From Aliidongia dinghuensis (GTDB lineage: Bacteria > Pseudomonadota > Alphaproteobacteria > ATCC43930 > CGMCC-115725), in the NCBI RefSeq assembly GCF_014643535.1, contig NZ_BMJQ01000017.1, forward strand, positions 98,787-162,786: a DNA stretch of 64,000 nt, in the 5' to 3' direction. Shown here piece after piece: positions 53,782 through 63,954 of the stretch. Each line of letters starts with the position of its first letter. Positions within the stretch are counted from its first letter, which is position 1. A program made the position numbers and the translations under genes. The notes under the pieces were generated by a model that saw only the letters and a list, made by a program, of their open reading frames with translations, made no database searches and had not been told where the DNA came from.

Positions 53782-55101
53782 ATGAGCGCCCTCGACCAGA
53801 CCCACGACCGGACCCTCACGAGCTGGGTCACCAGCGCCAACGGCCATGCCGACTTCCCGATCCAGAATCTGCCGTTCGGCATCTTCCAGCCGCACGGCGG
53901 CAGCCCACGCGGCGGTGTCGCGATCGGCGACGAGATCCTGGATCTTCGGGAGGCGGTCAGCCTCGGCCTGTTCGAGGGGCCGGCGCGCGAGGCGGCCGAG
54001 GCTGCGTCCGGCGCCACGCTCAACCCGCTGATGGCGGTCGGTGCCGCGGCACGCCGGGCGCTCCGCTTGCGCCTGTCCGAGCTCTTGGCCGAGCACGGCG
54101 CCGAGCGGGCCAAGGTCGAGGGCTACGCGACCATCCTGCTGCACCAGGCGGCGGACTGCACGCTGCATCTGCCGGCGCGGATCGGCGACTACACGGATTT
54201 CTATGCCGGCATCAACCATGCGACCAACGTCGGCCGCCTGTTCCGGCCCGACAACCCGCTGATGCCGAACTACAAATACGTGCCGATCGGCTATCACGGC
54301 CGCGCCTCGTCGGTCCGCGTATCGGGCGGCGACGTCGTCCGGCCGAATGGCCAACGCAAGCCTGCGAGCGAGGAATTCCCCAGCTTCGGCCCATCGCGAA
54401 ACCTCGACTATGAATTGGAGCTCGGCATCTGGATCGGCCCGGGCAATGCGCTCAGCCAGCCCATCCCGATCGCGCAAGCGGCCGAGCATATCGTCGGCTA
54501 TTGCCTGTTGAACGACTGGTCGGCGCGCGACATCCAGGGCTGGGAATACCAGCCGCTCGGGCCCTTCCTCGCCAAGAACTTCCACACGAGCATCTCGCCC
54601 TGGCTGGTGACGGCCGAGGCGCTGGCACCGTTCCGCAGCGCCCAGCCGGCCCGGCCCGAAGGTGATCCGCGACCGATGGACTATCTCTGGAGCGAGGCGG
54701 ACCAGCAGGCGGGCGCGCTCGACATCAGGCTCGACGTGCTGCTTGAGACCGCGACCGACCGGGTCGCCGGCCGGCGGCCGGTCCGCATCGGCGGCAGCAA
54801 CACGCGCGAGCTTTATTGGACGCCGGCGCAGATGGTCGCCCATCACGCGTCCGGCGGCTGCAACCTGGCGCCCGGCGACCTGTTCGGCTCGGGCACGATC
54901 TCCGGCACCACGACCGACAGCTTCGGCAGCCTGCTCGAGATCACCGAAGGCGGCCGCAAGCCGCTCGCCCTGCCCGCGGGCGAAACCCGGCGCTTTCTCG
55001 AGGACGGCGACGAGGTGATCTTCCGCGCCCACGGCGTGCGCGACGGCTTCGTGTCGATCGGCTTCGGCGAATGCCGCGGCCGCATCGCGCCGGCGATCTG
55101 A
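53782..55101 (+). CDS. fahA: Fumarylacetoacetase
   Basis: The 439-residue protein has FPIQNLPFGIFQ, DYTDFYAGINHATNVG, YVPIGYHGRASSVRVSG, FGPSRNLDYELELGIWIGPGN and LNDWSARDIQGWEYQPLGPFLAKNF, hallmark FAH motifs. It splits fumarylacetoacetate to fumarate and acetoacetate, the last step of the pathway. It follows hmgA by 10 bases. No maleylacetoacetate isomerase is visible between or near the genes. Confidence 0.96.
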   Translation: MSALDQTHDRTLTSWVTSANGHADFPIQNLPFGIFQPHGGSPRGGVAIGDEILDLREAVSLGLFEGPAREAAEAASGATLNPLMAVGAAARRALRLRLSELLAEHGAERAKVEGYATILLHQAADCTLHLPARIGDYTDFYAGINHATNVGRLFRPDNPLMPNYKYVPIGYHGRASSVRVSGGDVVRPNGQRKPASEEFPSFGPSRNLDYELELGIWIGPGNALSQPIPIAQAAEHIVGYCLLNDWSARDIQGWEYQPLGPFLAKNFHTSISPWLVTAEALAPFRSAQPARPEGDPRPMDYLWSEADQQAGALDIRLDVLLETATDRVAGRRPVRIGGSNTRELYWTPAQMVAHHASGGCNLAPGDLFGSGTISGTTTDSFGSLLEITEGGRKPLALPAGETRRFLEDGDEVIFRAHGVRDGFVSIGFGECRGRIAPAI

Positions 55102-55136
55102 CCCGGCGATCTGACCGGCCGATCCGACCTGCCGAA

Positions 55137-56061
55137 TCAGGCTCCCGTCGGCTCGACGACCAGCACCGGCAACCGGACGCGCACCGTCGTCCCCCGACCC
55201 AGCACGCTGTCGACGGCGAGCGTGCCGCCGTGCAACTCGACAAGGCTTTTGGCAATCGGCAGGCCCAGCCCGGCGCCTTCGCGGCGGCGGGTCAGCCCGC
55301 CGTCGATCTGACGGAACGGGCTCAGCGCGATCTCGACCTGCTCAGGCGTCATGCCGATGCCGCCGTCGGCGACGGTCAACATCACCCACGGCGTGGCGCT
55401 GGCCTCTGCGGCCACGCGCACGGCGACCCGGCCGCCCTCAGCGCTGAACTCGACCGCATTCAGCAGCAGGTTCAAGAGCACGCGCATGACCATGGCCTTG
55501 TCGGCCAGGACCGGCAGCGCGTCCGGAACCTCGACGACGATCTCGACGCCGCGCTTTGTCGCCTGGGTCGAGACCAGCCCGCGGCAGCTGCGGGCAAGCT
55601 CGGCAAGGTCGAGCGCTTCGCGGCGTGGTGCCATCTGGCCGGCCTGGATCTGGGAAAGGTCCAGCATGTCGTTGACCAGCGCCAGCAGACGACGGCCGCT
55701 CGAGCACTTCCGCCTGCTGCCGCAGTGTCTCGTGCGTGTGGCGTATCGCCAGCCAGAGGAGGCCGAAGCTGGTGAAGACGAGCGCGGTCACAATATCGTC
55801 GAGATGCCATTCCGGCCGCGCCGCATCGAAGGCGGCGACCCGCTCGAACGGCTCAAAATAAATCGAGGCGACGAAGCCCGCGACCGTCGTCAGCAAAATG
55901 ACGACGATATCGCGGCCGACAGTTGAGCGAGGGACGAGAAACGGCGACGACGCCACGGCGATCTGGCTCCCGGATCGAACCGTCGCATCCTGCCGCAGCA
56001 ACGTGAATCGATCATCAGGATTTGACCAGATTGCACCCCAATCGCTGCACGACGGCTGCAA
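55137..56061 (-). pseudogene. Degraded sensor histidine kinase (frameshift with loss of the phospho-acceptor helix)
   Basis: The N-terminal frame holds two membrane segments (IVVILLTTVAGFVASIYFE, VTALVFTSFGLLWLAIRH) and reads HETLRQQAEVLE. The frame then changes near 55690 and continues as RRLLALVNDMLDLSQIQAG with an intact HATPase (LNLLLNAVEFSAEGG, DGGIGMTPEQ, GAGLGLPIAKS). The H-box (usually SHELRTPLN) and about 40-60 residues around it are missing. The start is uncertain because no ATG fits well; a TTG at 56061 is taken. Confidence 0.75.
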
Positions 56062-56432
56062 TCGGCATGCGATGCAGACGGTTGGTTGGCGTAAGCTATT
56101 TTTGTCAACCTATTAACATTAATTGCGCCCGCCTTGCCGTCGCCCCGCCGTAAGGATTGAGGCCGCGGCCCAGTCGTGACAATATGTATGAGTTGTTTGC
56201 GGAAGCCGTTCATTTACAAATATTTACATCAAGGGGGCGGCACAGGCGCGCGTTTCGCGACATAAGGCGTTTGGCGATCACGCTGCGAGCTGCCGCGGTC
56301 GAAAAGCTCAGCGCGTACGTTTTTCAGAATCGACTCCGTCGATTTTTGCATATATGCCGATCATAAATAGACCGCGACCAACGCGAACCGCTGGCGGGCA
56401 TCGACCGCCGCAACCGGAAGACGGGAGGAAAG
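56062..56432. other. Intergenic region upstream of the sugar-binding protein gene
   Basis: This 371-base AT-richer stretch has no gene. It contains TTTACA-AATA-TTTACA (direct repeat near 56213) and a palindrome GCATATATGC at 56348-56357, possible control sites for the sugar transporter; no activator is seen. Confidence 0.45.
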
Positions 56433-57497
56433 ATGATGAAGGCCAAATACCTGCTCGCCGCCGCGGCGCTCGGCGCTCTGGCGCTTTCGGCCGGCGCCCA
56501 GGCCCAGGAGAAAGTGACGATCGGCATCGCCATGCCGACAAAGTCGTCGGCCCGCTGGATCGACGACGGCAACAACATGGTCAAGCAGTTCGAGGCCAAG
56601 GGCTACAAGACCGACCTGCAATATGCCGAGGATGACATCCCGAACCAGCTGTCGCAGATCGAGAACATGATCACCAAGGGCGACAAGGTCCTGGTCATCG
56701 CCGCGATCGACGGCACGACGCTGTCCGACGCGCTGCAGCAGGCCCATGACAAGGGCATCAAAATCATCGCCTATGACCGCTTGATCCGCAAATCGCCGAA
56801 CGTCGACTATTACGCGACCTTCGACAATTTCCAGGTCGGCGTGCTGCAGGCGCAGTCGATCGAGGCGGCGCTCGGGCTGAAAAACGGCAAGGGCCCGTTC
56901 AACATCGAGCTGTTCGGCGGCTCGCCGGACGACAACAACGCGTATTTCTTCTACAACGGCGCCATGTCGGTGCTCGACCCCTACATCAAGTCCGGCAAGC
57001 TCGTGGTCCAGAGCGGCCAGATGGGCATGGACAAGGTCTCGACGCTGCGCTGGGACGGCGCCGTGGCGCAGTCGCGCATGGACAATTTGCTCAGCGCCTA
57101 TTACGGCAACAAGCGGGTCGACGCCGTGCTCTCGCCCTATGACGGGCTCAGCATCGGCATCCTCTCGTCGCTTAAGGGTGTCGGCTACGGCAGCGCGAGC
57201 CAACCGATGCCGTTCGTCTCTGGCCAGGATGCCGAGGTCCCGTCGGTCAAGTCGATCCTGGCCGGCGAGCAATATTCGACCATCTACAAGGACACGCGCC
57301 AGCTGGCCAAGGTGACGGTCGACATGGTCGAGGCGATGGAAAAGAATCAGTCCGTACCGGTCAACGACACCAAGACCTATGAGAACGGTGTCAAGGTCGT
57401 GCCGGCCTATCTCCTGAAGCCGGTCGTGGTCGACAAGACCAACTGGAAGCAGGTGCTGGTCGACGGCGGCTACTACAAGGAAAGCCAGATCCACTGA
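56433..57497 (+). CDS. chvE: Multiple sugar-binding periplasmic protein (ChvE-like)
   Basis: The 354-residue protein has a signal peptide (YLLAAAALGALALSAGAQA) and KVTIGIAMPTKSSARWIDDGNNM, AAIDGTTLSDALQQAHDKGIKIIAYDRLI and FGGSPDDNNAYFFYNGAM, strongly ChvE-like. In Agrobacterium ChvE binds monosaccharides and also works in virulence signalling. Here it is the first gene of a transporter operon with the next two genes. Confidence 0.92.
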   Translation: MMKAKYLLAAAALGALALSAGAQAQEKVTIGIAMPTKSSARWIDDGNNMVKQFEAKGYKTDLQYAEDDIPNQLSQIENMITKGDKVLVIAAIDGTTLSDALQQAHDKGIKIIAYDRLIRKSPNVDYYATFDNFQVGVLQAQSIEAALGLKNGKGPFNIELFGGSPDDNNAYFFYNGAMSVLDPYIKSGKLVVQSGQMGMDKVSTLRWDGAVAQSRMDNLLSAYYGNKRVDAVLSPYDGLSIGILSSLKGVGYGSASQPMPFVSGQDAEVPSVKSILAGEQYSTIYKDTRQLAKVTVDMVEAMEKNQSVPVNDTKTYENGVKVVPAYLLKPVVVDKTNWKQVLVDGGYYKESQIH

Positions 57498-57573
57498 GAT
57501 CGGCTGGTCACTGAGTTCGACTGACGGGAACCCGAGGGCGGCCAAGCGCCGCCCTCGGCACCGGGGAGGAAGC

Positions 57574-59132
<1,559 letters not shown>

Positions 59133-59136
<4 letters not shown>

Positions 59137-60341
59137 GTTTGAAGATTACCGCACCCGCCGCCAAGGAAGCCCGCCCGCCACGTCCGCCGGTACGGGGCTC
59201 GGTGCGCGGTCATCTGCGCGAGTACGGCATGCTGCTGTCGCTCGCCATCATCGTGATCTTCTTCGAGAAGATGACGAACGGCGCGCTCCTGATGCCGCTC
59301 AACCTCACCAACCTGGTGCTGCAGAACAGCTACATCGTCATCATGGCGCTGGGCATGCTGCTCGTCATCGTGTCCGGGCACATCGACCTGTCGGTCGGCT
59401 CGGTCTCGGGCTTCATCGGCGCGCTCGCCGCGATGATGATGGTGCAGTTCCATCTGGATTTCGTCTCGACGACGATCCTGAGCCTGCTCGTGGGCGCGCT
59501 CATCGGCGCGGCACAAGGCTATTGGATCGCCTATTTCAAGATACCGTCCTTCATCGTGACGCTCGCCGGCATGCTGGTGTTCCGCGGCCTGTGCCTGGTC
59601 GTGCTGGGCGGCCAGTCGATCGGGCCGTTTCCGGTCGATTTCCAGCGGCTGAGCTCCGGCTTCCTGCCGGACCTCATGGCCGGCAGTGCGCTCAACGTCA
59701 CATGCCTGGCGCTCACCCTGCTGCTGGTCGCGGCCATGGTGGGATTCGGCCTGCGCAACCGGGCGCGCCGCCAGGAGAACGGCCTCACCCAGGATTCGCC
59801 GCTGTTCTTCGGCCTCAAGACCGCGATCGCAGCCCTCGTCGTCCTGGGCCTCGGATACCTGCTCGCCTCCTACAAGGGCCTGCCGAACGTGCTGGCGATC
59901 ATGATCGTGCTCATCGCCGGCTATAGCTTCATGACGCTCAAGACGACGATCGGCCGGCGCATCTATGCGCTGGGCGGCAACGAGAAGGCGGCGAAACTGT
60001 CGGGCATCGATACCGAGCGCCTGACGTTCCTGACATTCGTCAACATGGGCGTGCTGTCGGCCTTGGCCGGCCTCATCTTCGCCGCCCGGCTCAACACGGC
60101 GACGCCCAAGGCGGGCCTGTCGTTCGAGCTCGACGTCATCGCCGCCTGCTTCATCGGCGGCGCGTCGGCCTCGGGCGGCGTCGGCCGGGTGAGCGGTGCC
60201 GTCATCGGCGCCTTCGTCATGGGCATCATGAACAACGGCATGTCGATCGTCGGCGTCGGCATCGACTGGCAGCAGGTGATCAAGGGCCTGGTGCTCTTGG
60301 CCGCCGTCTGCTTCGACGTCTACAACCGGAACCGGTCGTAA
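59133..60341 (+). CDS. gguB: Sugar ABC transporter permease (GguB/MmsB-like)
   Basis: The 402-residue membrane protein has MALGMLLVIVSGHIDLSVGSVSGFIGAL, the classic sugar-permease segment, then KTTIGRRIYALGGNEKAAKLSGI and ASGGVGRVSGAVIGAFVMGIMNNGM. It has about ten hydrophobic helices. With the ATPase and binding protein it completes a ChvE-type monosaccharide importer. Confidence 0.93.
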
Positions 60342-60348
60342 CACGGCT

Positions 60349-60418
60349 CGCGGCTCATCGCCGAGCCGCGACAGGGGGGGCACAAACGAAAACGGCCAGG
60401 ATCCAGGATCCTGGCCGT
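60349..60418 (+). terminator. Pair of hairpins after the sugar transporter operon
   Basis: CGCGGCTC/GAGCCGCG (60349-60370, 6-base loop) is followed by ACGGCCAGGATCC/GGATCCTGGCCGT with one central base (60392-60418). The second is a 13-bp perfect stem. No T-run follows, but the pair is well placed to end the operon. Confidence 0.6.
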
Positions 60419-60728
60419 CGCGCCGAAAATCGGGGAAATGCCCCCTAGAACGGTTCTGTGCACCTAGGTATGTAAAGAACGAAAAGAATTGTTTGATCTC
60501 ATTATGTTAGAGAACCGTACATTAAAAATATGTCAACAAAAAGGCGTTTTCAAGCGTTTTGGCGCGTTCGCGCCGAAATGATTGTAAACGCAACCCCGGG
60601 GTTCTGGGGGGCGGCACGAGCCCCCCGATACTCGATTCCAGCTAACTGGAAAGAACCCGATTTTCAGAAAATATTTTCGCCAGAAACCTGTCCTCTTCGA
60701 AACGCAATTCAAGCGAGCGCCGCTTGGG
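60419..60728. other. AT-rich intergenic region at the edge of the accessory stretch
   Basis: No convincing gene is seen in these 310 bases; a 89-codon plus-strand frame at 60530 lacks family signature and overlaps the adjacent gene. A GGCGCGTTCGCGCC palindrome lies at 60561-60574. GC content falls sharply compared with the operon on the left. Confidence 0.45.
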
Positions 60729-61742
60729 TTATGGCGAAGGAGGTTTGGGTTGCTTCTCATCGGCAGGGCAAATGGCACTTACAGGATGGGCCGCAGTAGC
60801 TAGAGCGCGACACGCGCAATTTAAAGCCGCTTCCATTAGGTATTCGCGATCTTTTTGGAAAGTATTATTGGCATCCGTATTAGATTTGACGATCGCATCG
60901 TAACGCTTGTTCCATTCGTCGCGAGCGGCAGTCCAATCGTTATATTCCTGCTGAGACATCTTGGAGTTGCCGTTCTCAACCTTTTCCCCTGGCATCTTCG
61001 GCGCATCAGGATAAGTTTGCTTCTGGGGCGGGGTCCGTCTGTAGGTGCGGATCCACTGGCAGGTGCTTTGTGCATTCGCTCGAAATTCTGGCAAGTATGA
61101 CGCGAGTTCCGGATCCATGTCACTTGGCGGCATAGTTGTGAGCGTCTTATAGACACCTTCTCCATCGATACCGGTATTATTCACTTCGGAGGTTATGCTG
61201 TCGAATACGATTCTCCGCGACAAAATACTATAAAACCTCTGGCGCCGAAAACTGTCGATAAGGCTAATTTGTTCTCGCGATTGCGCGGCGAGAGAGGTTA
61301 GACGCTCCTCCGAAGAGGCGATTTTCTCCTTTGCATTAAGAATTTCATATTCAAGCTGCGCAAGTTCCTTTTGGGTCGAAAGGAGTTTGCTTTGTGTGGA
61401 GAGATTAGCGACCGTTATCTGCTCTGTAATATTTTGCAAATCTGCAAGTCGTTTCTCTCTGTCATCAGCTAATGATTTAAGGCGACGGGATTGCTCTGCA
61501 ATATCGCTGAGTTCATTGTTGCGCCGAACAATTTCCGATCGGAAATAATCTTCGAGGCCGGATATCTGCGTTGTCGCCCACAAAGAAACTACGCCGATTA
61601 ATAGAGTACCGATGGCGGTCGCTGCATTCATCCATTCTCGAATCGACGTCCAGTCTCGCGATGAGCGCAGCAAAGGCTTGGTCCTTAGTTCAGGTTCAGG
61701 TTCGACAACCCGCCGCTGTGATCGCGATCTGAGGGCTTTCAC
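60729..61742 (-). CDS. Coiled-coil membrane protein of unknown function
   Basis: The 337-residue protein has one membrane segment (about 40-58, AATAIGTLLIGVVSLWATT), a long coiled coil (about 65-170, rich in Glu, Lys, Leu, Gln and Ser) and a C-terminal domain with paired cysteines (TCQWIRTYRR, NCACRAL, ICPAD). The N-terminus is basic. No family is recognised. Its lower GC and company of orphans suggest an accessory, possibly phage- or defence-linked gene; this is only a suggestion. Confidence 0.75.
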   Translation of the reverse strand: MKALRSRSQRRVVEPEPELRTKPLLRSSRDWTSIREWMNAATAIGTLLIGVVSLWATTQISGLEDYFRSEIVRRNNELSDIAEQSRRLKSLADDREKRLADLQNITEQITVANLSTQSKLLSTQKELAQLEYEILNAKEKIASSEERLTSLAAQSREQISLIDSFRRQRFYSILSRRIVFDSITSEVNNTGIDGEGVYKTLTTMPPSDMDPELASYLPEFRANAQSTCQWIRTYRRTPPQKQTYPDAPKMPGEKVENGNSKMSQQEYNDWTAARDEWNKRYDAIVKSNTDANNTFQKDREYLMEAALNCACRALATAAHPVSAICPADEKQPKPPSP

Positions 61743-61807
61743 CTATGTCGAGCGGCGGACGGACAGATGTGCCCTGGCCTCATTTGAAGCCAGGGCACTA
61801 GGTAGGC

Positions 61808-61936
61808 TTACTTCCCCTTGGGCTTATGCTTCGCCTGAGCAAGGTCAGAAGCAGCGACTTCCTTTTCTTTGGCAGTCGATTTCGGATTGCTGAGGATCTT
61901 CCCAGCGTCCGAAGCAGGCTTTTTCCCAGTGGTCAT
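61808..61936 (-). CDS. Short Lys/Ala-rich conserved protein (42 aa)
   Basis: A 42-residue frame runs from ATG at 61936 to TAA at 61808 and reads MTTGKKPASDAGKILSNPK and later KEKEVAASDLAQAKHKP. A GAGGG ribosome site lies 5 bases upstream of the ATG. Its design (GKKxAS.AGKxLxxx...K..A.SxLxQ) recalls small conserved proteins in other bacteria with the repeated pattern GKKAASxASKxLRxxxxxK.AA.SALxQ. The function is unknown. Confidence 0.68.
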   Translation of the reverse strand: MTTGKKPASDAGKILSNPKSTAKEKEVAASDLAQAKHKPKGK

Positions 61937-62163
61937 AGTGCCCTCGTAAGTTGCCACCAGTGCACTCGCACTGGCGTGTATCATCTACAATTTTCCCTTA
62001 AATGTCGAGTCTGTTCACTGTATATGGTGTCAACGGCTTTGAGCGCCACCATATATGTGGTCAGAATGAGCATGTCGGCGTGCATGACGGGATACGTGAC
62101 GGTTGCGGCGCGAGGTTTCAGCGGGACTGGCCTTCAACACCAGCGCTAGATCGATCACTGCGA

Positions 62164-62694
62164 ATGCGCTACGACGCCCACATGGAAATTGACGACACGC
62201 TGGAGCCCGATAGGCTCCGCTTCATACGATTCCACGGCAACCTTGGGGTCGGCGGCATCCTCGTACACGGCAAGCCGTGCTGGTTTGCCTGGGGGCCCCG
62301 TGGCCTTATCCATCGAGCTTTCCGTTCCTACAAGGACGCAGCAAGAGCTGTTGAGCAGGCCGAACGCGCTGTGCGAAACGAAGCTCAATGGAAGAAGTGG
62401 CTCGCAACTCTAGATATTGTATTCAATACTCGTGGGGAGGTTAAAGAGCACGTTCCTGATGGAGATTCCACGGTCCATGTGATCCAGCTTCTGCCTGATG
62501 AATTGTCATGGTGTGCGAGGCTCGGCACGAAGAGCGGCTGGAGCAGTTGGGTTCCCAACGAGGAAGATCGAAAAGAGGTTTTTCCGACGCTGGCTGAAGC
62601 TCTGGCCCGACAGGCAGTTCTGACGTCCTATAACGACCCCACGACTGAGGACGAGGATTACAGCGAAGAAGACATCCCAGGAATGGGACCTTGA
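62164..62694 (+). CDS. Hypothetical protein with LRFIRFHGN segment
   Basis: The 176-residue frame starts MRYDAHMEIDDTLEPDRLRF and has an acidic C-terminal tail (EDEDYSEED). A hydrophobic strand region GGILVHGKPCWFAWGPRG lies in the middle. No family is recognised. The open frame continues upstream to an ATG at 62002, which is possible. Starting at 62164 is a compromise; 62182 is the other option. Confidence 0.55.
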   Translation: MRYDAHMEIDDTLEPDRLRFIRFHGNLGVGGILVHGKPCWFAWGPRGLIHRAFRSYKDAARAVEQAERAVRNEAQWKKWLATLDIVFNTRGEVKEHVPDGDSTVHVIQLLPDELSWCARLGTKSGWSSWVPNEEDRKEVFPTLAEALARQAVLTSYNDPTTEDEDYSEEDIPGMGP

Positions 62695-62716
62695 ATTTAA
62701 GTGCAAAGCGATAACA

Positions 62717-63049
62717 CTACAGCAGCGGCTTATTAGATCGCGCTCGCCATCGCTGGATCATGCCGACAAATGGATGAGATCGATCTAATTTCGACCGCAC
62801 CCCGTGGATGCGTTCGTACTCTTGTGCTTCGTCGTACCATACCCTCGCTCGCTCAATAGCTTCTTGAGCAGATTTGTTTTCAACAATTCGATCAGAACGT
62901 ACACAATCTGCCGCCAGATGGCGAGCAAGAACCCAAACAGCTCCGACCTCCATGGCGAATTCGATTTGTTCTAGACGAAATTCGAGGGAATTTTCGATCT
63001 GCCACTTGAGATATCTTGCGCATTCGTCTACGGCTCCCTTCTCAGTCAT
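62717..63049 (-). CDS. Hypothetical helical protein
   Basis: The 110-residue frame (MTEKGAVDECARYLKWQIENSLEFRLEQIEF) is alpha-helical and charged with no membrane segment or recognised motif. Low-GC codon use matches its orphan neighbours. A function cannot be proposed. Confidence 0.5.
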   Translation of the reverse strand: MTEKGAVDECARYLKWQIENSLEFRLEQIEFAMEVGAVWVLARHLAADCVRSDRIVENKSAQEAIERARVWYDEAQEYERIHGVRSKLDRSHPFVGMIQRWRARSNKPLL

Positions 63050-63370
63050 GGGTATTCTCTCAACGTTTTTCGAGAAAATACCATGAATTTATTAAGCCAT
63101 ATTTATAGAACACTTCATACGCGGCGGTTCGCACCGTGTTATATATTCCCCCTTCAGATCCAAGTATCGATTCGTCGCCACTAACTTTGGCGCTTGTCTC
63201 GAATGGGTACACCCGAGCGGGTCATTCTCGCGAGACGGCTTTAATGTCTGTTTAGGGTGGGAAAGAGCGATATAAGACAAAGTGTTAGGACCATCTAGAT
63301 CCTAGCAAGATGCTCAGGAGCACATTCGGTGGCGAAGATCGGCTATCGGGGGCTGAATCGCGCGCCTGAT
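63050..63370. other. Intergenic region left of the XRE remnant
   Basis: Nothing coding is supported here. Minus-strand frames exist (for example 63092-63280) but lack any recognisable feature. Composition is mixed AT-rich. Confidence 0.4.
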
Positions 63371-63470
63371 CTATGGATCGTCCCTCCAGCCGCTTGCGCT
63401 CATTCGGGTGAGCATAGTCTGAACGAGCTTCCCGCCATTTGGGGACAGGAACCGCGCGCCAGGCATCACC
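63371..63470 (-). pseudogene. C-terminal fragment of a second XRE-type regulator
   Basis: On the minus strand the frame reads AVMPGARFLSPNGGKLVQT and ends in a TAG at 63371. This matches the C-terminus of the neighbouring XRE regulator (AVIPRVHLLSSKDRKLVRA). The DNA between the two copies and the absence of a helix-turn-helix indicate the tail of a decayed paralogue. Confidence 0.6.
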
Positions 63471-63540
63471 GCCCGCCTCTCGCTCAAGCTACGAAGAGTC
63501 CTCGTGATCAGAGGGTGGCGTTGCCGGCCCCCAAGAGCGG

Positions 63541-63954
63541 CTATCCATCGCCGTCGAGCAGCCGATCGACCATCGCACGGACGAGCTTCCGATCCTTGGA
63601 AGACAGGAGATGGACGCGTGGAATCACCGCGTCTTCCGCAGCAGCGGCGCCTGCCGCCGCCCGTATTTCCGGACTGAAAACCTGATCGATGCCGCATCCG
63701 ACCGCGTTGGCTATTGCCTCCACGGTCGAGATGGACGGGAGGACCAAGCCTCTCTCGATCTGCGAAATCGAACTCGTACCTTTGCCGAGCCGACTAGCCA
63801 GCTCCGTTTGCGTCAAACCGGCCGATTCGCGCAGCACTTTGATTCGCCGGCCGAGGCGGTACGAAATTTCCGTTGTTATTCGGCGTGGAAAATTGACCCC
63901 TGCTGAGGGGTGATCGGTGTCCAAAATTGACCCCCTTGAGGCTGCTGTTGGCAA
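63541..63954 (-). CDS. XRE family helix-turn-helix regulator with IS-altered 5' end
   Basis: The protein (up to 137 residues) has a complete helix-turn-helix: GRRIKVLRESAGLTQTELASRLGKGTSSISQIERGLVLPSIST. The C-terminal part AVIPRVHLLSSKDRKLVRAMVDRLLD is mixed alpha. The first ATG or equivalent of the original gene is not found; the only in-frame start (TTG at 63954) lies inside sequence resembling the end of an IS21-family element. So the natural start was probably replaced. Confidence 0.6.
   Translation of the reverse strand: MPTAASRGSILDTDHPSAGVNFPRRITTEISYRLGRRIKVLRESAGLTQTELASRLGKGTSSISQIERGLVLPSISTVEAIANAVGCGIDQVFSPEIRAAAGAAAAEDAVIPRVHLLSSKDRKLVRAMVDRLLDGDG

Noticed and set aside
60530..60799. 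An 89-codon plus-strand frame in the AT-rich gap.
   Set aside because: It has no family pattern, overlaps the 3' end of the opposite-strand gene and looks non-coding by composition.
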